NCBI GenBank assembly: GCA_026545765.1
Contig: CM048843.1
Coordinates: 11,555,501 to 11,619,500 of the forward strand
Length of the DNA stretch: 64,000 nt
Direction: 5' to 3'
From: Plantago major
Taxonomy: Eukaryota > Streptophyta > Magnoliopsida > Lamiales > Plantaginaceae
Shown: positions 22,980 through 37,369 of the stretch, in pieces
How positions within the stretch are numbered: position 1 is the first letter of the stretch
How the letters are laid out: each line of letters begins with the position of its first letter
Notes under the pieces: generated by a model
Database searches by the model: none
Seen by the model: the letters and a program-made list of their open reading frames with translations, nothing else
Told to the model about the DNA's origin: nothing
Translations under genes and position numbers: made by a program

Positions 22980-24640
22980 TGTTGGTCCAGATAACGGCAA
23001 AGTAAAAGACTAGAGGGGGGGGGGGGGTGAATAGTCTTTTAAAACTTTTGTCGATAACAAATGTTTCTCAGATATCTCAATGGATATCTGATACTTAGAA
23101 TCAGAGTGCGGAAGACTTAATGTAGATAAGTGTAGAAACAGTTAATAAGTGTGTGTGTGTTGCTGAAGTATAAATACAGAAATGTAAATGACACAGCAAG
23201 TATAGTGGTATCTGGAGGTGGCGTAATCCTCCAACTAATCCACTTCGGTCTATCAGAGACCTAGAATTCACTAGAACAGATAATTGAGATAACCTTACAA
23301 AAATCCTATTCTAAGATTCTGAACAATTGGTTCCCAACCAAATGTTCCCCCTGAGTTATTCCCTAGCTTCTTCAGCCAAGTACTTCCTATACTCAGAAAC
23401 CTTTGAGTTATTCCCTAGCTTCCCAAGCTAAGTACTTCCTATACTCAATAACCTTGGAGTTATTCCTTAGTTTTCCAAATCAAGTACTTCCTATACTCCG
23501 GTAACCTTGGAGTTATTCCCTGATTTTTCAGACTAAGTACTTCCTGTACTCCACGCCAGTTTTGGTGTTGGTTTCGGTTTGAGTTGTCAGATGAGCGTCT
23601 TAATAACTTTTCAGTTATTCAGATAGCTCTGTGAACTAAGTTACTTAATACACTTTGCGTGTATGGTATCTTGTTCGATTTTATCGACCCAAGTCTTATG
23701 AAATCATTCAAGAGAATGAATCTCGGATAGTTGATCTTTTGATTCAACTCCTTCACGATAGCTTTGCTTGTTTAGGATCGACACTTAGAACTTCAATGTT
23801 TACTCAAGATCACAAGCTTTAGTCGCAATGTAAAGCTTTGATAATAAGTAAGTTGCTTTGAGAGAGTAGGATGTTCGAGTTCTATGTTTCAAATCTGATG
23901 CAATGTGTATCTCTCAAGTCCTAAGTGTTGATATTTATAGATGGATTTGAGTGCCGTTGAATAGTATCCGTTAGGCTCAAATTCAAACTATCGATATCTG
24001 TGTATAGTAATCAGAAAGGTGATTTGTCTTCTTCTCGAAGTTGCCGTTGCTTTTACTCGGACATCTCATCGTGCATTAAATGCATTGTACTATACTTTTG
24101 TCTGTAGTGTCAGCGGAACTATGCATTGTATCGTAGACTAGACTTATTATGCGATTCTTTACGTCTTTATCTTTATTCTTCGGATACCACTTGTATTGAT
24201 TGAAACAACCTTGTTTCTTTTCGTAAACGTGTTTAACGCTCAAGGTATCCGAGAATGTATATCTGTGGACACTTTCCTTGTCTTCGATATGTGTCTCATT
24301 TCTCGATATCTCTTGTGACACAGTTTGTTTAAAGCTGCTCGTGGTTCACAAGATATCCGCTAAGATATCGAACAATGATTCGATAATCTTGTGCGCTTTC
24401 AAGTCTTCAATTCTTGTTGAGCTTTCGCTTGGATGTCTTCTTCAGGTCTTCTCTTCATAAAATAAAATTACATTTTGAGACCTAACATCCTATACAAGAT
24501 TAGCTAGACTATCATACTTAGTGGTTTCCTCTTTACAATGTTCAAGTGAACCAAGAGTACTAATCACCTTCCGAGACTAAGATAAGTCATCATGTTCTTT
24601 GAACAAAATCTAAACAGATATTCTAACAAAATATCTAACA
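22980..24640 (-). repeat. 3' LTR of the inner Sirevirus
   Basis: A 1661-bp minus-strand LTR, starting TGTTAGATATTTTG at 24640 and ending CCAACA at 22980. It is preceded on the minus strand by the purine tract CAAAATGGGGGAAATT at 24656-24641. A long homopolymer (G on the plus strand) lies near 23017-23027. Confidence 0.9.
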
Positions 24641-24656
24641 AATTTCCCCCATTTTG

Positions 24657-27600
24657 ATTAGTCAACGATGACTATCTTCCCTATTACAAATCTGGATGAG
24701 GAAACAATCCACCACTTAATCATTTCTTATGATCTTTCAATTCATATAATTAAGTGCAGAAAGTAGACATCAACCAAATCACAAGGTGTGATCTTTGCTG
24801 ACAAGTTATCTTTTATAAAATACTATCTGAGAGTAAGTTCTTGGATAAGTCAACTATAGATTAGATAACTTTAATACATAACAAAATTAAACTCGACAAA
24901 GAAAATACAAAAAAAAAAACTACATAGTAAATTAGGACAACAGGAGTAACCAAGCTCCAAGTAAACATCCTAATAGACTAGTCTTCAAGTCTTCAATCTT
25001 CAAGTCTTCAACAAAATTTCTATGGATCAGTTTGCAAATTTCCTATCTTCAAACCTTTTGATGTCATCAGAATAATCATAAAGAAGAGTTCTGACGAGCA
25101 TCTCTGTGTCTCTGGCAAATCCACAGACCTCTTTATAGGTTTTGGTAGGATTTTTCTTGGCAAAATGCTTGACCCATAGGTATTTTCCCCACTTCCAGGC
25201 ATGCTCTATTCTGATATCTGAAAGCTTGAAGTATTCGTAGATAATCTTCAGATATCTGATGTCACCCTTGTATTGATCTTACGCCGATAGAACGACTCAT
25301 AGGGTTCCTGACAAGTCTTGGTCTTGTGCTGTTCTGTGATATTCGTAATCTTGTGCACATCATCGGCTTTCCATATGGACAATCATCGAGAGGTCCTTCT
25401 TCATGGCTTCTCTTGACAACTTCAAAATCCAACCATGCTTTGATGTGATTGGTGTTGATCAAGGTAGGTTTATTCTTTCTCCATGCCATGAGTTGTTTAT
25501 GGATTGGTTCTGGAAATCTTGAATTTACCAATAGATGCTTAAGTTCCAGAATCCAATAGCCATTTTTCTGATGGATGCACTTGTAGACAGATGAATCATT
25601 GTCATACTTCACATACTCAATTTTGGCTTCTTCTGGCCTGAGTGGAAGTTGACTTTGTCTTTGCTCAGCTCTCGATCATTCTTTTACATCTTGAATTCTC
25701 TTTGGGGTTGTTGCTTGAAGAACTACCACCTGGATAGACTTGGTATTTCCAGAGGGTGTTTTAGGCGCTAGTGGCTTTGCGACTATGGGCTCGATTAGCT
25801 TTCAATTTTCCTTTTTCTGTGAAGAGGAGCTTCATCTTCATCAGTCTCTTCATCATCATCAAGATCAATTCTTGTGAGATCTTTGCAGCCTTCTTCATTG
25901 CCCAGGGACTTGATTTGACCTTCTTCTTCTTCTTTAGAAGATTCATCAATCCCTCTAACTTGTCTTCTCCTTGGAGCCTTGGTACTCCTTGGAGGTTTCT
26001 GTGCCATGGCCCTTGTTATCATTTGGTTCCTTGATGAGGTCTCGGAAGCACTTGGCTTGAGGAGGATTCATAGATTCGAGTGGTGGTGGGAAGTTTTTCT
26101 TCTTCCTTCTCGGCAAGACTGACTCAAATTTCTTCTTGTTTTCATCTCCTTCTTCCCATTCCCCGACTTTGAGGTCCAGATTGTACTTTCTTTCCCCTTA
26201 GTCATTGTTGGTGACTCGGTCTCATAAAGGAATCGAGAGAGTCAAAATGCCCTTGTAAATAGTTGTGGCGTGACCAACTCAAGTTCGGCTTTGAGCTCCT
26301 GATTTTGCTTGATAAGTCCATTGTCCTTATCAGTGAGCTCTGCCAATGGGCCTAGGATGGCATCTGCTTTTCCAGCAGTGTAACTTGCCTCTTGAAAAGC
26401 TTTTTCAGCTAAAGACACATCATCGTCCCTTGTCATTCCCAGATCTTTACGAGCAATGATCATGCTAGTTGTTCTCTCGAGTGATGAGCTCGGTGAACTT
26501 TCTCATTCGAGGATCGAGGCAATTACTTCCTTGTTTTGTGAAGACATCTCCTTATTCAGAGTAGCTAGTACTTGGTACCTGCTCATGTACTCTTGAGAGT
26601 GGACGTTTGGCAGTTTGTTGAAGATTGTAGGAGCAATCAACTTTCTTTTTAAGTGAGAAACCGCTAGATGTTCATGACGGTGTCCTGCCAAAGTCTTGTC
26701 TTCTTCATCATCGAGGATTAGCCCAAAGGATCTTCATCCTCTTGGACATTTTCATCAATTGTATCAAGTCCAGCAACCATCTCAGAGATTAGTTTCTTTC
26801 CTTTCTGGGAGGAGGATGGTACTTCTTTCGAAGATGATGCAGCCTTAGCATCATGCTTGACTTCAGATACTTCTTCAGTATCGAGTTCTTTGGCAATCTC
26901 GTGCACAGCATCCCGTAGCTCGTTAACCGCAGAGTAAGCATTCATTTCTTTGAGGTATTGATCTTCTAGTTGATCAAGCCTTTCTCTGGATTGAGCTATT
27001 TGATCTTCCCGTTGAAGATGGAGTTGTTCTTCTTCCAACAGTTATGCGAGTTGAGCACTTCAGTGCGAGTGTTTAATATTTTCCGATTGGTTTCTTGTAA
27101 AAACTCGACTACTTGCTCAAGAGGAATGCGTGTTGGTGAGAAGATGGATGAGTAGATTTCGAGGTGATGAAGACGGAGATTTACGTGAAGTCTTCTCGGT
27201 TGCTTTTCAGCACCGAGGCATTGTTTCTCCGTGAAATTCCTCCGTTCTCAGTGCAGGAGCATCATCATCATCCTTTTTGTCATTATCATCCTTTTGGTGA
27301 TGATCAGTGGGAGGTTCATCAAAGAAATTTTCATTCATTTCTTCCTCCTCATCATCTTCAGATACAAGATTGATCACTTCTGTGATAGTGATCTTCTGCC
27401 CATTAACTTCTTGTTCGTGAAGGTATGAATTGCGTAGTGCAGGCGTAATCGGCTTGAATGCCATCCGTAATCTTGTCGACCATCCGCCTGCTCAAAGGCA
27501 TGTATCAAACTATCGCCACTTCTCTGGAAAAGTCCTTGTGTAGTAGTCGAATCAGTATGTTGTTACAGAGAACATTGCTTGGACATATGTTTCGTGTCAA

Positions 27601-27737
27601 GATCTCGTGCCCGTCTGGTTGGTTGATCAGTTATTCTCAATATTTCAGAGAGATCAGAGCACCTTAACTTCTGCCATTTCTTGAAGCATTGAATGTGCTT
27701 TGGCATAGTGTGAGCTTTGAAGAAGTGAAGTAGGTCC
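24657..27737 (-). pseudogene. Third region of the inner Sirevirus, 3' part
   Basis: Counterpart of 39066-42160 on the other strand. Recognisable pieces include an acidic stretch (DDDEETDEDEA), a coiled-coil-like Glu/Gln-rich segment (LHLQREDQIAQSRERLDQLE) and a C-terminal segment with MAWRKNKPTLINTNHIKAWL. No match to a named domain is recalled. Broken in many places. Confidence 0.6.
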
Positions 27738-27742
27738 CTTGT

Positions 27743-28595
27743 GTTAGATATTTTGTTAGAATATCTGTTTAGATTTTGTTCAGCAACATGATGACTTATC
27801 TTAGTCTCAGAAAGGTGATTAGTACTCTTGGTTCACTTGAACATTGTAAAAGAGGAAACCCACTAAGTATGATAGTCTAGCTAATCTTGTATAGGATGTT
27901 AGGTCTCAAAATGTAATTTTTATTTTATGAAGAGAAGACCTAGAAGAAGACATCCAAGCAGAAAGCTCAACAAGAATTGAAGACTTGAAGAAAATTGCAC
28001 AAGATTACTGAATCTGTTGTTCAGATATCTTAGCCAGATATCTTGTAGACACGAATGCTTTCAAACAAAGCATCTCACAAGAGATATCGAGAAATGAGAC
28101 ACATATATCCGAAGACAAGGAAAGTGTCCACATATATACATTCTCGAGATACCTTGAGCGTTAAACACGTTTCTGAAAAGAAACAAGGTTGTTTCAATCA
28201 ATACAAGTGGTATCTGAAGAATAAAGATAAAGACGTGCAAAGAATCAGACAATAAGTCTAGTCTCTGATACAATGCATAGTTCCGTTGACACTACAGGAC
28301 AAAAAGTATAGTACAATGCATTTAATGCACGGACAGAGATGTCTGAGTAAAAGCAACGACAACTTCTGAGAAGAAGACAAATCCTGCTACAATACTATAC
28401 ACACAGATATCGATAGTTTGAATTTGAGCCTAACAGATACTATTCAAACGGCACTCAAATCCATCTATAAATATCAACACTTAGACAGCTTGAGAGATAC
28501 ACACGACACATTGCATACGCTGAAACATAGAACTCTGAACATCCTACTCTCTCAAAGCAACTTACTTATTATCAAAGCTTTCTGTTGCGACTAAA
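27743..28595 (+). repeat. Half LTR in inverse orientation inside the inner Sirevirus
   Basis: The first 853 bp of the family LTR in plus orientation, beginning TGTTAGATATTTTG exactly after CCTTG (27738-27742). CCTTG is the complement of the CAAGG target used by the inner element in the outer one. The piece ends abruptly at 28595, where third-region sequence in minus orientation resumes. It is therefore not a normal insertion with two intact ends. Confidence 0.85.
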
Positions 28596-30577
28596 CCTCT
28601 TTTTCAGTATCTGAGGTTAGCTTTTCAGCTTCCTCTTGTTTTTCCATTTCTAACTCAGCCTGTAACAAAGAGATTCTTGTAAGGTAACAAGATAAGTATA
28701 AATTTTTTCACAAGGTAAGAGTTAAACCAGTCATTTACCCGAGCAGTTTCAGGCTGATTGGTCTCTGGAACTTGTGACCTTTCTATACATTGGTCGTCTT
28801 GTCCCAGTTCAGTTTCTTTGTTTGAAGTTTCTGGTACTTCACACCTTCCCTGAGTATGCAACTCAGTTGCCTCCCACAGTTGATCATTACGAGTAGATGT
28901 CTCGGTTTGATCCCTCTCATTGAGTTGGGGAACCCGCCAATTCTGATTTTCTTCAAAGATATATACTGCTGGTATTTCAAAATGGAGTTCATTTACCATT
29001 TCATCAACCACTTGTGGCTGTTGTGGTTGTTGTGTTTGTGGTTGTTGTGGTTATCTGGAAGCAGAAGATTGATCAGTAGAATGTTCTTCCAGATTCTTAG
29101 ATGTGGCATTTCCATCAGCATCTGCCAATACTAAGATACCACTCATCAAGGCTTTGTGAAGTTGTGCAAGAGAGTCATTCCCTGATGATGTGTTTGCACC
29201 ACAACCTTTGCTATAGTTCAAGAACTTTGTGGTGTAAGTTCTTCAGATACCTTATCACCGCCATTTGTTCAAGAACCTTAGCCCTCTTTGATTTTTCTAG
29301 GACTTGAGAGATGACTAGTTCATCATCTTCATCGTCGAGCTCTCATCAAGATTGGGAACCGATTGGTCCATTATTCCTGCGGTTTACGCAGATGGGGCTT
29401 GGTGTTTTTCACCACTTTTGGCATTCATCATGAGTTCATGCCAAGGCTTTACGCATTAGTAGCAACATTTCTGAAAGCACTTTCTCTTGCTGAGTCTACT
29501 TGTTCAGTAGGTGATAACTCTTTTGCAGCATTGATGAGTTCATCTGCCATGTCTGTAGATTTCTGAGAATTGACAACCTCTTTGGGTGTGTCTTTTGATT
29601 TGCCGCCAGACTTCTTTCTTGAAGTTACGGCTTGGTCGCAACCTTTTCTTGAGATATCTTTTGATTTTCTTCTTAGGACCTTTCGAGACCCGGAACCTTT
29701 TTCATCGATTTGTATACTCATACTTGTAGAGGTTATCGCTTGGCTATTTCAAATTGCCTCTCGAGCTCAATGCCAAGCTTTTCCAGAAGTAGCATATCTT
29801 CGCACCATATCCTCGTGGCCTTTGGCTCAGCTAGTCCTTTAACAATCTTAGGCTCAAGCTGAATCTTCTTCACAAATTTCATGAAGGCGATTTTCCCCGG
29901 TTGAAAGGGTTTTCCGGCCTTTTGTCTTGTTGATTCAAGAAGAACATCATGATCCATCGTTCACGGCTTATCCGTCAAGACCTCCTTGTAGAACATCAAA
30001 GCATCTGTGAAGAATGCAAGCTAGTACATCCAAGTGAACCAACAGATGTCCGGTTCGGATGTCGAAGTTTGAACTCGAAGGGTGTATCGATTTCAAGATC
30101 ACACACATCATCGTAAAGTTCTTTAACACCTTTATGGAGTTCCTCATCCTTGGTGTTTATTTCAAAATCCTTTCCAAGATTTTGAACCTCAAACAACTTA
30201 CGAAAGTTGTTAAGTCCAAGTATTTTTCCTTGATCGAGGTTTTGATAGACACTATTTCAAAGGTTTCGGATACAAGGAAATAATCTCGAGTTGTTGTAAA
30301 ATTCCAACACATCAAGTGATGAAATTCCACTAGGCGAGCAGACATAAAAGCCCTTGATATGTGGCTTTTCAAGCTTGTCAAGAATTAGCTACGTCGGCTT
30401 GGTTCTCTATTCCACCGTGAGGTATTCCTCAACCATGGCACCACCCCAAATCATTCGTGACTTGAAGTCCAATGGTCGATTGAAAGCTCCTACCGGTCGA
30501 TTGTTAACAATAACCAACTCGTGCTTGCTTTTCAGCAGCATGGAGGATTGGGATTTCGTGTAGAAGTGTTCTTGAGG
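28596..30577 (-). pseudogene. Third region of the inner Sirevirus, 5' part
   Basis: Minus-strand counterpart of 20188-22200 of the outer copy, with the same start-codon context and the same upstream TATATATATAG motif near 30770. Broken in several places. No independent functional clue beyond those given for the outer copy. Confidence 0.65.
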
Positions 30578-31264
30578 CCATCTCTTTATATAGTAAGGAT
30601 TTGAAGCTTGTGTTTGAAAGAGATTCGATTGAGTGATTCTTTTCGTAAAAACTTAATCAAGAAATGCGAGATTTTAGAGAAGTTGCAGAGGATTAGGAGA
30701 AGGTTTTCTTTGTTTGATGCAAGTTGAAATTTGGATTAGGCAAAAGTGATTTCATTTGCCAAATCCTATATATATAGCAAGTGAATCTTAATGCATAAAT
30801 ACATACAAATTGATTTTGTGTACGATACGTGATTTGCAAGCGGTGTGAGCAAAAGCTAGTTCGCATTAAATGCTTAGTGGGCCATGTCCAATGTCAACAT
30901 CCACTATTTATCGTGAATTAATTTACGCGTTCAGATCAAGCTTGAATTCATCAAGGGTCACCATTGCTTCTCAAAGAATGATCACAATCAACAAATGTAA
31001 TTGTGCCCATTTAATGAATTTTGGCTAATAGCTATCTGAATCACAATTCTGTTGGAGCAAGGACACTGTTCGCATCTGAATTTGTCTTATACTTAGGATT
31101 TTCCCAAGTTTTTCATCAAAATAGAAATAGTGCGAGATTCAAGAGAGTAGTTGACTGCAGATAGTTATACTATTCTCTTTTGTGTTCCCCGTTCATAGAA
31201 TGATTTAGATATCTGAGTTCCCGTCTCAGAGATCTTAAGCTATCTTTTTACTCTTTAGCCTTTT

Positions 31265-31490
31265 TGACTTCTGGGTTCTGCCCGGATACCTCTTCTCTTT
31301 TCCGGATACCGTTCGGATACCTCTTCTCTCTTTTACGGATACCGTCGGAGATACCTCTTTTCTCTTTTCTGGATACCCGTTCCAGATACCTCTTTTCTGG
31401 ATGCCCGTTCCAGATACTTCTTCTCTCTTTTCTGGATACCCGTTCCAGATACCTCTTTTCTGGATGCCCGTTCCAGATACCTGAACTTTT
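31265..31490 (-). repeat. Tandem repeat spacer downstream of pol (inner copy)
   Basis: Mirror image of the array at 19265-19490, with units CTCTTTTCTGGATACCCG followed by TTCCAGATACC. Several units differ from the outer array mainly at CTG and CAG words. Confidence 0.8.
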
Positions 31491-34400
31491 TCAGTTCATT
31501 GGTAGTTCCATTAGTCCAAGACTATGTCTTAAGGCTAAGAATCTACTTTCTTGTAGTGGCTTAGTGAAGATATCTGCAAGTTGGTCTTCAGTCCCAATCT
31601 TGAGTATCTCTATATTGCCTTTTTCAACATGGTCTCTGATGAAGTGATGTCTAACATCAATGTGCTTTGTTCTGGCATGAAATTTAGGATTATGCGTAAT
31701 CGCAATAGCACTTGTCTTGTCACAGAAAATGGGAGTTTTCTTCTCATCGAGTCCATAGTCTTTAAGTTGTTGTTGTATCCACAGAATTTGTGTTGCACAA
31801 CAACCAGCAGCAATATATTCAGCCTCTGTGGTAGAAGTTGCAATTGAGTTTTGCTTCTTGCTAAACCATGAGATAAGTCTAGTGCCCAGAAACTGACAAG
31901 TTCCTGAGGTGCTTTTCCTATCAAGCAATGATCCAGCATAATCAACATCTGAGTACCCAGCTAAACTCAATTCACTTTCTTTAGGATACCACCCCTACAT
32001 CTATCATTCTTCACATACCTTAATATTTTCATAGCAATGTTGTAGTGTGTTTGCATTGGATTTGTGCAAATCTAGCACATACTCCAACAAAGATATTGAA
32101 TATCAGGTCTACTTGCAGTGAGGTAAAGTAGTGAACCTATCAATTTCCTATACTTATGTTCTTCAACACTCTTATCTGATTCAGTATAGGTCATTTTGGT
32201 TCCAATGCTCATAGGTATCTTAGCAATCTTTTCAGAAGGCTTAAGATTGAATTTTGTGAGCATGTCTTTTGCATACTTTGTTTGACTAATGAATATTCCA
32301 TCATTGAGTTGCTTGACTTGCAATCCTAGGAAATAATTCATTTCTCCCATCATGCTCATCTCAAATTTGCTTTTCATGAGATTTGCAAAGTCATTACAAA
32401 GTTGCTTGTCCTTAGATCCAAATATAATGTCATCAACATATACTTGAACTAAGAGTAGTTTCCCATCATGATTCAAGGTAAATAAAGTTTTATCAACTTC
32501 ACCTTTCTTGAAACCACTTTCTAGAAGGTATTTGACCAAAGTGTCATACCATGCTCTTGGAGCCTGTTTCAGTCCATACAGAGCTTTCTGTAATTTATAG
32601 ACCATTCTACTTTCTGAGGAAACTTCAAAGCCAGGTGGTTGCTCAACATAAACTTCTTCTGCAAGTTCACCATTTAGGAATGCGCTTTTGACATCCATCT
32701 GATAAACTTTGAAATTTTTATGAGCTGCAAAGGCTAGAAAGAGTCTTATTGCATCCAATCTGGCAACTGGTGCATATGACTCGTCAAAATCTAAGCCTTC
32801 AGTCTGAGTGAATCCCTTGGCAACCAATCTTGCTTTGTTTCTGGTTATTTCACCAGTTTCATTCATTTTGTTTCTGAAAACCCACTTAGTTCCAATCACA
32901 GATGTTCCTTCTATAAATGGAACTAGTTTCCACTGCTTTCTCTCAAATTGATCCAACTCTTCTTGCATTGCGAGATCCGTCTTGGTCTCCTAATGCTTCT
33001 TCTATACTTTTAGTTCAATATTCGAGATGAAACATCCAAAGAGAGAATCAGCATTTTCACTATTGCTCTCTAGTCCTAACACCCTGATTAATTGGTCCAA
33101 TTATATCCTTTGTAGGATGATCTTTGATCCATTTCATCAAAGGTTTAGTGCTAGTAGGATCAATATCCAGGTGATCTGAATGTGAATCACTAGGATTTTG
33201 ATTTGATACTTTTCAAGATTCTAAGATATCGACATATGAGAAATGTCATGGATATCGACACTTTTCGATGTTAGAGATATCCGAGACATGCATTTCAAAG
33301 ATTCTTATTTTCGATACCTCTCCATGATGAAGGTTCTCGAACTGCTCCATTTCTGGAAAACTCATAGGAAATTCCTCATCATGTTTGTGAGTCATCTTGT
33401 TGTTACTAGGATTTTCAAGCTTTTCTACGTCAGAGTCATCCTCACTTTCCATAACGATGTTTTTCTTTTCTGAGGATTCTTCTTTAGTATCCCTCAGTAA
33501 TAGTTCTTTGAACTTTTCTGAGAGTTCATCAGTAGGAGGTGTTCTCTTACTTCCTTCATAGAATACAACATGAACTGATTCCTCAATTTTCTTTGTTCTT
33601 TTGTCGTAAACTCTGTAAGCTTTGCTGTTTGTGGAATAGCCAAGAAAAACACCTTCATCTGCCTTTGGTTGAAATGTTCTCAGATAATCTTTCCCATTGT
33701 TTAGAACAAAACATCTACAACCAAATACTCTCAGATGTTTGATATTAGGAGGTCTTCCAACCAACATTTCATAGGGGGTCCTGTCATGGTGTTTGTTTAT
33801 CAAGCATCTGTTCTGAGTATAGCAGGCTGTGTTTACAGCTTCAACCCAATATATTTCACTTATCTCAGTGTCAGCTAGCATTGTCCTTGCAGCTTCTTTA
33901 AGGGTTCTGTGTTTACAGCTTCAACACCATTTTGTTGAGGTGTTCTTACAGAGGAAAGTTGGTGTTGTATACCTTTGCAGGTACAAAACTCCTTTATGTA
34001 CTGATTGACAAACTCAGTACCATGATCTGTTCTGATTGCAGATACCTTTTCATTTTTCATGATTTTAAGCTTTTTCAGCAAGTTTGGTATCTCCACCCTG
34101 GCATCAGATTTGTGTTTCAGAAAGACAACCCAAGTGAATCTTGAGAAGTCATCTACAACAACCAGACCATACTTCTTTCCTGCATAACTAGTTACAGATA
34201 ATTCAAAAAGATCCATGTGTAAAAGTTGCAGTGGTCGAACACTAGAGTGTCTGATTTTGGACTTGAAAGAGATCTTAGATTGTTTCCCCATCTGACAGGC
34301 AGAACAGATACCATCCTTTCTGAAAGATGTTTTGGGAAGACCAACCACTAACTCTTTCTTGGCAAGTTTATTCAGAGTTTTGAAATTCAAGTGACTCATT

Positions 34401-34788
34401 CTTTTGTGCCTTAACCAGTGCTCTTCTGTGTGACCAGATTGACTCACCATGAGACATTCTTCAGTTGTGGCAGATGCCCAGTCGGCAACATAAAGACTGC
34501 CTTTCCGCCGACCAACTAAGACTGTCTGCTTTGACTCATTGTCAATTAGCTCATGCTAAATAGATTGTATTTCAAATCCTTAACATGTAATACATCAGTG
34601 ATTGTTAAAGTTCCCAATTTGACGTTGCCAAATCCCAGAGAGGGATTTAATTCTCCTCCAACAAATCTGATATCTGGTCCTGTGTTGCAAGCTTTGTAGT
34701 CAACCAGATTTGCTTTGTCTCCTGTCATGTGCTTTCCGCATCCACTATCAAATAGCCATTGTGCTTTAGTCCAGGAAGCATTCTGCAC
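31491..34788 (-). pseudogene. Sirevirus pol region (inner copy): protease, integrase, RT, RNase H
   Basis: From the right on the minus strand: an aspartic protease-like DSGCGKHM (34788 to 34546), a GAG-pre-integrase zinc finger (HKRMSHLNFKTLNKL ... CSACQMGK) and an integrase core with MDLFELSVTSYAGKKYGLVV, DDFSRFTWVV and TDHGTEF. Next come RT with [20 protein letters not shown] and YVDDIIFGS, and RNase H with [20 protein letters not shown] and EAEYIAAGCCATQILW. This is the standard Ty1/copia order. It is the better preserved pol of the two copies, but still broken in several places. Confidence 0.9.
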
Positions 34789-35039
34789 ACAACAGGAAAC
34801 AGGAGATTAGGTTCTCATATCTTTGATGGAACCGTCAGAATCAAAAGTTCTTCCAGTAGGAATCCATTTTTGAATGAATTTCTTTGAAATATGCTTCATT
34901 CGACAGAACGTAAGGAGGAATTCTGTTTGAATGAAAGTTATCATTAGTAAGAATTATTTTCTTCCTTGGTGTGTTCCTAGGTGCTCAATATGATGCTTTC
35001 AGATACTGTCAGGGTTTACGAGTTTGCTTTTCAAAGAAC

Positions 35040-37273
35040 TTAGCCTTCCTTGCTGATTTCTTCTAGCACGGCATTGATTTTCATGGCTTGATTTAACTTC
35101 CACTTCTGATAATTGCTTTGAGCAATTCTAGCTTTCAACCATCGTTCTTGCTCCTGCTTGTACTCATGAGCAAGTTGTTTTCCGATGCCTTTGTAGCCAA
35201 TACCGTTTCGAGCACTTGAAGCTATCTGAGATCTTTTCTCAGCAGCTTTGCTAGTCTCTGGTTGATCCAATTTCTTTCCAGAAAAAGTGACATGGGAGAA
35301 TTTGCCAGCTCCTGCAATTCTACCTTTTTGAGAGACATAGCATGTGGTGTTTACACTTTTCGTTGTGTTTCTTTCGTAGACGCATACAGCTTTTGTTTTT
35401 TACTTGTTTTTCCCACAAAGGTCTAGTCGCAACTGCCTTTCCTTTGTCAACAATCTTTGTCTTTTCACCAATACTATAGATTGCATGGGAACCGTCTTGC
35501 TGAGTACTTACAAATGTTCTCTTCTCCTTACTCTTTTTCAAAGTAATAGAACAATCTGTCTGAGTATTCAGCCCAAGTCCATTCTTTTCTGAAGGATCTC
35601 TTAAGTAAGATTGTACTTCAGTAAGAGTGTCACTAGCTTTGGCATAAGATTGAAAAGATAGTTCTTTCTTGTTGAGTTCCTTGTTTTCAGAAAGAAGATT
35701 TTCATAATTCTTCAGAACTCACCATTGCTTCTTCATGTGACTTTTAGCCTCAGATATCCGAGCTTTGAGAAATGTTTTCAGCATCCTTTCTCTCGTAATC
35801 TTTAACTAATTGAGAATTTTCCTTTTCAAGAGAATTCTTTTCTTCTTCAAGGTTTTGGCTCTAGCTCGAATCATTAGAAATTCTCTTTCATAGATGTCAA
35901 GTTCTTTCCGAGATTTTCTAGATTTTTATTTCCTCTTCATCACTTTCATAAGTGCAAGAAGTATGTGTTACCTCATCACCATAAGACATTTTTCTATGTT
36001 GGAGATGTCCGTCCGTCAATTTCAAAGAACTCCACACATTTCATTCTTCTTGAGGTCAAGTCGATTATGTCATGAGTAACTCCACATAATTCGTGATGGT
36101 AGGGTTGAATCATCTGAATTGTCATCTTCGTAACTGTCTCAACGTCTAGAGCATCCATTGAATCTGGATTTCTTTCTTTCTTGATTAACAAAGCTTTACG
36201 CTTCTTCAAGATTCTTCTTTCTTTCTTGTCACTGTCCTTAGTTTGTTGAGGGTGACAATCCTTCTTGAAGTGGCTGTGTTTCGACAATAGAAACAGATAT
36301 CGTTTCAATTTCTCGCTTCTCAAGACATGATTCTTTCGAAATGGCTTGTTCAATGAGCTCTGCATATTTTTATCTTGGTGATAGTTTGAGCCTAGATGCT
36401 TTCTCACTTCTCTTTGCTTTTCTTCTCTCAATTTCGATCGACAAATTTACTCATTTGCTTTGGCAGAAGAGCATCCTCGCCTCCTCCTTGCTTTTCTTCT
36501 TTCGGAAGTTTCTTGATTAACTAGAGCAACATTCGCAACTTTTCATTGTTTGTTCTCTCCGAGTTGTCTCATAGTCAACAAAGAGCAAGATGAGAGAAAG
36601 TTCCATCGAGTGATATTTGCATACCTTGGTTAAAATAAAAGAATTTAGTATGCTCCGGTTGTGGTTAAGACTTGACAATAGTCTTAATCTTCTCCGATCG
36701 AGAGTATCTATTGCTTTCCCCAAGTCGCCATATCACTCATGAGAGTGGTAACTGAAATCAAGTTCTTCCAGAGTTTCATGGGACCTTGTTTGAAATTTTG
36801 AAATTTCAACTTTAGAACTTCGAACTTGTTTTCCTTGGTTTTCTGCCCGCACGATTTCTTCAATCGGTTGTGCAACTTTCGCTGCTTTAGCACCCTACGC
36901 TTAATCGTATGTGCTCTGGTGTCGATCTGATGATGATGTTACGAGCTTGACCATCCAAACGATTCCTCTTGGAATCTTCCGATGTCCAGAGTTCTCTGGG
37001 CTTTGGTTCGTAAATAACTTGACCAGTAGATCTTCCACTAGTTGACGCATCTGTTTGTGAAGATCCTTCGCTTTGATCTATGTCTCTTCCACTTGAAACC
37101 TCCATGACTTGCTTAAGTTGTTGAATGACTATTGGGCCATTCTTTATTACTTCGATCATCTCGTCACTTATGGCTTCAAGGTGGAGCATCATGTTATTTT
37201 TCCATTTCTCGTAGTTCTCTGGTTTGAGAACTGGTGCATCACTCAGAGACATACCTGCACACTTAACACACAA
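35040..37273 (-). pseudogene. Sirevirus gag region (inner copy), broken
   Basis: Counterpart of 15084-17200 with the same start (MCVKCAGMSLSDAP) at 37273, about 85 bases after the primer-binding site. Basic linker and coiled-coil parts are visible. More fragmented than the outer copy. Confidence 0.8.
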
Positions 37274-37355
37274 ATTAAATAGTCCTCAAAAATGGACAAA
37301 GTTCCTTCACCTATCTGGGGATCTAGGTTCAGTGCAGAAGGCTGGTGAACCTCCT

Positions 37356-37367
37356 GCTCTGATACCA
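37356..37367 (-). promoter_or_regulatory. Primer-binding site of the inner Sirevirus
   Basis: The minus strand reads TGGTATCAGAGC two bases after the LTR end, as in the outer element. It proves the minus orientation of the inner copy. Confidence 0.9.
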
Positions 37368-37369
37368 CT